Origin: Synergistaceae bacterium
GTDB taxonomy: Bacteria > Synergistota > Synergistia > Synergistales > Synergistaceae
Direction: 5' to 3'
Length of the DNA stretch: 8,703 bases
NCBI GenBank assembly: GCA_030539135.1
Contig: JAUNSQ010000062.1
Span: 1-8,703 of the forward strand
A program made the position numbers and the translations under genes. Below are positions 5,820 through 8,703 of this stretch, piece after piece; the first letter of the stretch is position 1; each line of letters begins with the position of its first letter. The notes under the pieces were generated by a model. The model had not been told where the DNA came from. It made no database searches and saw only the letters and a list, made by a program, of their open reading frames with translations.

Positions 5820-7631
5820 TTGGAACTGAAAAATACAAACAACCAGCTCGACGACAAGAAGCTCGGAATAGTATCTTTCGTCAACGGCCCTGTCATCAAG
5901 GCCGTCAACATGCGCGACTTCGCGATGCGCGAGATCGTGCACGTCGGCGAGAAACTTCTTATGGGCGAGATCATCAATATGGAGGAAGACACCGCCACCA
6001 TTCAGGTCTACGAAGACACTGAGGGCCTGCGCGTCGGCGAAAAAGTGTACGGCACAGGCGAGGCTCTCTCCATCGAAGTCGGGCCCGGGCTCATCGGCAG
6101 TTTCTTCGACGGTATAGGGCGGCCTCTTGACGTCCTCCTCGAAAAAGAGGGGAAATATATCTCCCCCGGCACATCCGTCAACATGCTCAGCCGCGACAAG
6201 GTGTGGGAGGTCAAACCGGCCCTTAAAGCAGGCGACCTTATCACGTCCGGCTCCGTGCTCGCCACGGTCCAGGAGACGCCGCTGCTGCTCCATAAAATAA
6301 TGGCTCCTGTCGGCGTTGAGGGAGAAGTCATCTGGATACTTCCCGAGGGCAAGCATCGCGCCTCAGAGGATATCGCGAAGATAAAAGACGCCTTTGGGCG
6401 CGAGGTCTCGATACCAATGATACAGCGCTGGCCTGTCAGGACGCCTAGACCATATCGTGAGCGCCTGCTCCCCAACGAGCCATTCGTCACGGGGCAGCGC
6501 GTCATCGACGGCCTCTTCCCGATAGCCAAGGGCGGCACCGCGTGTATCCCGGGCGGATTTGGGACAGGAAAAACGGTCACGCAGCATCAGCTCGCGAAAT
6601 GGGGCGACGCGCAGATAGTCATATACATCGGCTGCGGCGAACGCGGCAACGAGATGACTGACGTTCTCGAACAGTTCCCTGTGCTTGAGGACCCGCGCTC
6701 CGGCCGTCCGCTTATGGAACGCACGATACTTATAGCGAATACGTCCAATATGCCGGTCGCGGCCCGTGAAGCGTCTATATACACAGGAATAACCATCGCG
6801 GAATACTTCCGGGACATGGGCTATGACGTAGCCATCATGGCAGACTCCACGTCACGCTGGGCAGAGGCCCTGCGCGAGCTCTCCGGACGCCTTGAGGAGA
6901 TACCTGCGGAAGAGGGCTTCCCCGCCTATCTGCCGAGCCGCCTCGCCGAATTCTATGAACGCGCGGGGCGCGTCGTCACGCTCGGCGGAGAAAACGGAAG
7001 CGTCAGCGTCATCGGCGCGGTCTCGCCACCGGGCGGAGACTTTACCGAGCCAGTCACGAGACACACGAAGCGTTTCATACGCTGCTTCTGGGGGCTGGAC
7101 AAGAACCTCGCCAACGCGCGGCACTATCCGGCCATATCATGGATAGAATCTTACAGCGAATACTCTGACGAGCTCAACAACTGGTTCTGCACGAACGTTG
7201 ACCCGAGATGGGGCGAAGTGCGCGACAAGACCAGAGAGATACTTGCGGAGGACGCGAAGGTCCAGCAGGTAATAAAACTCGTAGGGGAGGACGTTCTGCC
7301 TGACGACCAGCGCCTTGTGGCGTTCACGGCGTTTCTTGTCAAGAACGGCTACCTCCAGCAGAATTCGTTCAGTCAGGACTCATATTCCCCGCCGCTGAAA
7401 GGGTTCAACATCCTCGACCTTATCATGGACTTCCACGATAAGGCGCTGGAACTGATAAAGAAGGGCATCCCTATCTCGCTCATCAAAGAGGACAGATCTG
7501 TCGACGAGATCACGCACCTTCGCGAGCTCGACCCCAGCGACACTGAGGGTATCAAACGTCTGCGCGAGCGTCTTGACGCGCACCTCAGCCGCGTCGCCGC
7601 CGAGCGCACCAAAAAGATCGGAGGCGAGTAG
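5820..7631 (+). CDS. atpA: V/A-type ATPase catalytic subunit A
   Basis: The 603-residue product is a full-length catalytic A subunit. Order: an N-terminal beta-barrel (about residues 14-80, with GIVSFVNGPVIKA); the inserted 'bulge' domain special to A subunits (about 115-195); a nucleotide-binding domain; and a C-terminal helical domain (about 440-590). The Walker A loop is GGFGTGKT at 245-252 with K251. The GERGNEMTDV motif follows, with E274 as the expected catalytic glutamate. The Walker B region is VAIMADSTSRWAEAL, with D342. The long EEIPAEEGFPAYLPSRLAEFYERAG stretch is also typical. A binds and hydrolyses or forms ATP at the A-B interface. The second Walker A position is Gly where many bacterial A subunits have Pro or Ala (GPFGSGKT). 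The start is TTG with GGGAGG 8 bases upstream. The B gene begins 3 bases after the stop. Confidence 0.97.
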   Translation: MELKNTNNQLDDKKLGIVSFVNGPVIKAVNMRDFAMREIVHVGEKLLMGEIINMEEDTATIQVYEDTEGLRVGEKVYGTGEALSIEVGPGLIGSFFDGIGRPLDVLLEKEGKYISPGTSVNMLSRDKVWEVKPALKAGDLITSGSVLATVQETPLLLHKIMAPVGVEGEVIWILPEGKHRASEDIAKIKDAFGREVSIPMIQRWPVRTPRPYRERLLPNEPFVTGQRVIDGLFPIAKGGTACIPGGFGTGKTVTQHQLAKWGDAQIVIYIGCGERGNEMTDVLEQFPVLEDPRSGRPLMERTILIANTSNMPVAAREASIYTGITIAEYFRDMGYDVAIMADSTSRWAEALRELSGRLEEIPAEEGFPAYLPSRLAEFYERAGRVVTLGGENGSVSVIGAVSPPGGDFTEPVTRHTKRFIRCFWGLDKNLANARHYPAISWIESYSEYSDELNNWFCTNVDPRWGEVRDKTREILAEDAKVQQVIKLVGEDVLPDDQRLVAFTAFLVKNGYLQQNSFSQDSYSPPLKGFNILDLIMDFHDKALELIKKGIPISLIKEDRSVDEITHLRELDPSDTEGIKRLRERLDAHLSRVAAERTKKIGGE

Positions 7632-7634
7632 AGA

Positions 7635-8703
7635 ATGGCACAGCCTGAATACATTGGAGTAAAAGACATAGACGGGCCGTTCGTACTTGTGGAAAACGTA
7701 TCCGGCGTCGGTTACGGCGAGCTTGTGGACATCCGCGACTCAAAGGGCAAGATGCGCCACGGACAGGTCAAATCGCTAAGTGAAAAGGCGACGCTCGTTC
7801 AGGTATTCACCGGGACGGAAGACCTTATCCCAAACACGACAAAGCTGAAATTTCTCGGCAAGCCGCTGGAAGTGCACCTCTCAAAGAACATGATGGGACG
7901 CACCTTCAACGGGCTGGGCGAGCCGCGCGACGGCTGCGGCGAGATATTCGGAGGCAAAAAGCTCAATATAAACGGCCTCCCGCTCAACCCTATGGCGCGC
8001 CAGTATCCGAAGGACTATATACACACCGGCATCTCCGTCATCGACACGCTGATGACGCTCATACGCGGACAGAAGCTGCCAATATTCTCTGGCAACGGGC
8101 TTCCCCACAACCAGCTCGCCGTCCAGATAGCTACGCAGGCGAAGATCATGGGCTCCGAGGACTTCGCGGTCGTATTCGCCGGCATAGGCATCAAGCATGA
8201 CGACGCGGCGTATTTCACGCAGGAGTTGGCGGCGCGCGGTCACAGCAACAACATCGTCACATTCCTCAACCTTGCCGACGACCCAGTCATCGAGCGTATA
8301 GCGACGCCGCGAATGGCGCTCACGACCGCTGAATATCTGGCGTATGACCTCGGCATGCACGTCCTTGTGATCATCACCGACATGACGAGCTACTGCGAGG
8401 CTCTGCGCGAACTCGGCGTCGCGGCAGGCGAGGTCCCCAGCCGCAAAGGCTACCCCGCATACCTCTACAGCGACCTAGCGTCGCTTTATGAGAGGGCCGG
8501 AGTCGTCCGAGGGGTAGAGGGCAGCGTCACGCAGATACCGATACTCACGATGCCCAACGACGACATCACGCACCCGATACCAGACCTCACCGGTTTCATA
8601 ACCGAGGGGCAGATAGTCCTCTCGCGAGACCTCGACGCTAAAAACATTTATCCGCCAATCGACATCCTCACGAGCCTTTCAAGGCTTATGAAGGACGGCA
8701 TCG
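7635..8703 (+). CDS. atpB: V/A-type ATPase regulatory subunit B, 3' end outside the window
   Basis: This gene has no stop in the window; 356 complete codons are visible of a protein usually about 460 residues long. The translation begins MAQPEYIGVKDIDGPFVLVE and contains the B signatures: NPMARQYPKDYIHTGIS, IRGQKLPIFSGNGLPHNQLA (residues about 143-162), EVPSRKGYPAYLYSDLA, YERAG, and HPIPDLTGFITEGQI. The P-loop position is FSGNGLPHN (151-159), lacking the Walker Lys. This is normal for the non-catalytic B subunit, which lines the active site of A. R350, in the SLSRL motif at the window edge, corresponds by motif to the arginine finger reported for Enterococcus NtpB. The ATG at 7635 has GGAGG at 7620-7624, 10 bases upstream, inside the end of the A gene, and starts 3 bases after the A stop. 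Confidence 0.96.
   Translation, partial: MAQPEYIGVKDIDGPFVLVENVSGVGYGELVDIRDSKGKMRHGQVKSLSEKATLVQVFTGTEDLIPNTTKLKFLGKPLEVHLSKNMMGRTFNGLGEPRDGCGEIFGGKKLNINGLPLNPMARQYPKDYIHTGISVIDTLMTLIRGQKLPIFSGNGLPHNQLAVQIATQAKIMGSEDFAVVFAGIGIKHDDAAYFTQELAARGHSNNIVTFLNLADDPVIERIATPRMALTTAEYLAYDLGMHVLVIITDMTSYCEALRELGVAAGEVPSRKGYPAYLYSDLASLYERAGVVRGVEGSVTQIPILTMPNDDITHPIPDLTGFITEGQIVLSRDLDAKNIYPPIDILTSLSRLMKDGI

Noticed and set aside
5625..6356. Long minus-strand open frame (243 codons) antisense to E and A
   Set aside because: It lies entirely across two well-supported + strand genes, its translation has no recognisable family pattern, and such antisense frames arise readily from GC-rich codon use.
8085..8112. 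Loss of the Walker A lysine in B as a sign of a broken ATPase
   Set aside because: FSGNGLPHN is the normal degenerate loop of non-catalytic B subunits; catalysis is by A, whose GGFGTGKT is intact.
7881..8360. Minus-strand open frame (159 codons) antisense to B
   Set aside because: The + strand codes for a highly conserved B subunit across the whole stretch, so this is a shadow frame.

Overview
This window is almost entirely one operon for a V/A-type (vacuolar/archaeal-type) rotary ATPase in a bacterium. All genes of the operon lie on the + strand in the order D - G/H-like stalk - C - I - K - F - E - A - B, and B runs off the right edge. On the left, a 145-base divergent intergenic region separates the operon from the 5' end of a minus-strand gene. 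That gene resembles the archaeal/cyanobacterial-type nicotinate-nucleotide phosphoribosyltransferase (CobT-like, TIGR00303/UPF0284 family) and leaves the window at base 1.

How the parts work together: A and B form the catalytic A3B3 head. D and F form the central rotor shaft, and C is the funnel-shaped socket joining the shaft to the ring. K forms the membrane ion-carrying ring, and I is the membrane stator containing the ion half-channels. E and the small coiled-coil protein form the peripheral stalks. Every expected subunit of a bacterial V/A-ATPase is visible, with intact key motifs: Walker A and GER motif in A, degenerate P-loop in B, conserved arginine in I, carboxylate in K. The enzyme should therefore be functional, either making ATP or pumping ions.

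Layout: 1-194 minus-strand CobT-like fragment; 195-339 divergent control region; 340-2417 D, stalk and C genes; 2408-4372 I; 4373-4454 an AT-rich gap with a small inverted repeat and a strong ribosome binding site just before the ring subunit K; 4455-5806 K, F and E; 5820-7631 A; 7635-8703 B (partial). Gene joints are tight: a 10-base overlap C/I, a 1-base overlap F/E, and gaps of a few to about 25 bases elsewhere. The only long gap inside the operon is the one before K.

Organism: bacterial Shine-Dalgarno sites before most genes, two TTG starts, GC-rich third positions with frequent ATA (Ile) and AGG/AGA (Arg) codons, and an archaeal-type CobT beside a V-type ATPase suggest an anaerobic bacterium. 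A member of Synergistota is my best guess, but this is an inference with low confidence. I see no RNA genes, mobile elements, CRISPR arrays or pseudogenes. I found no evidence of a new biological system. The points worth a second look are the gene order (D first), the K leader, and the extended N-terminus of K.
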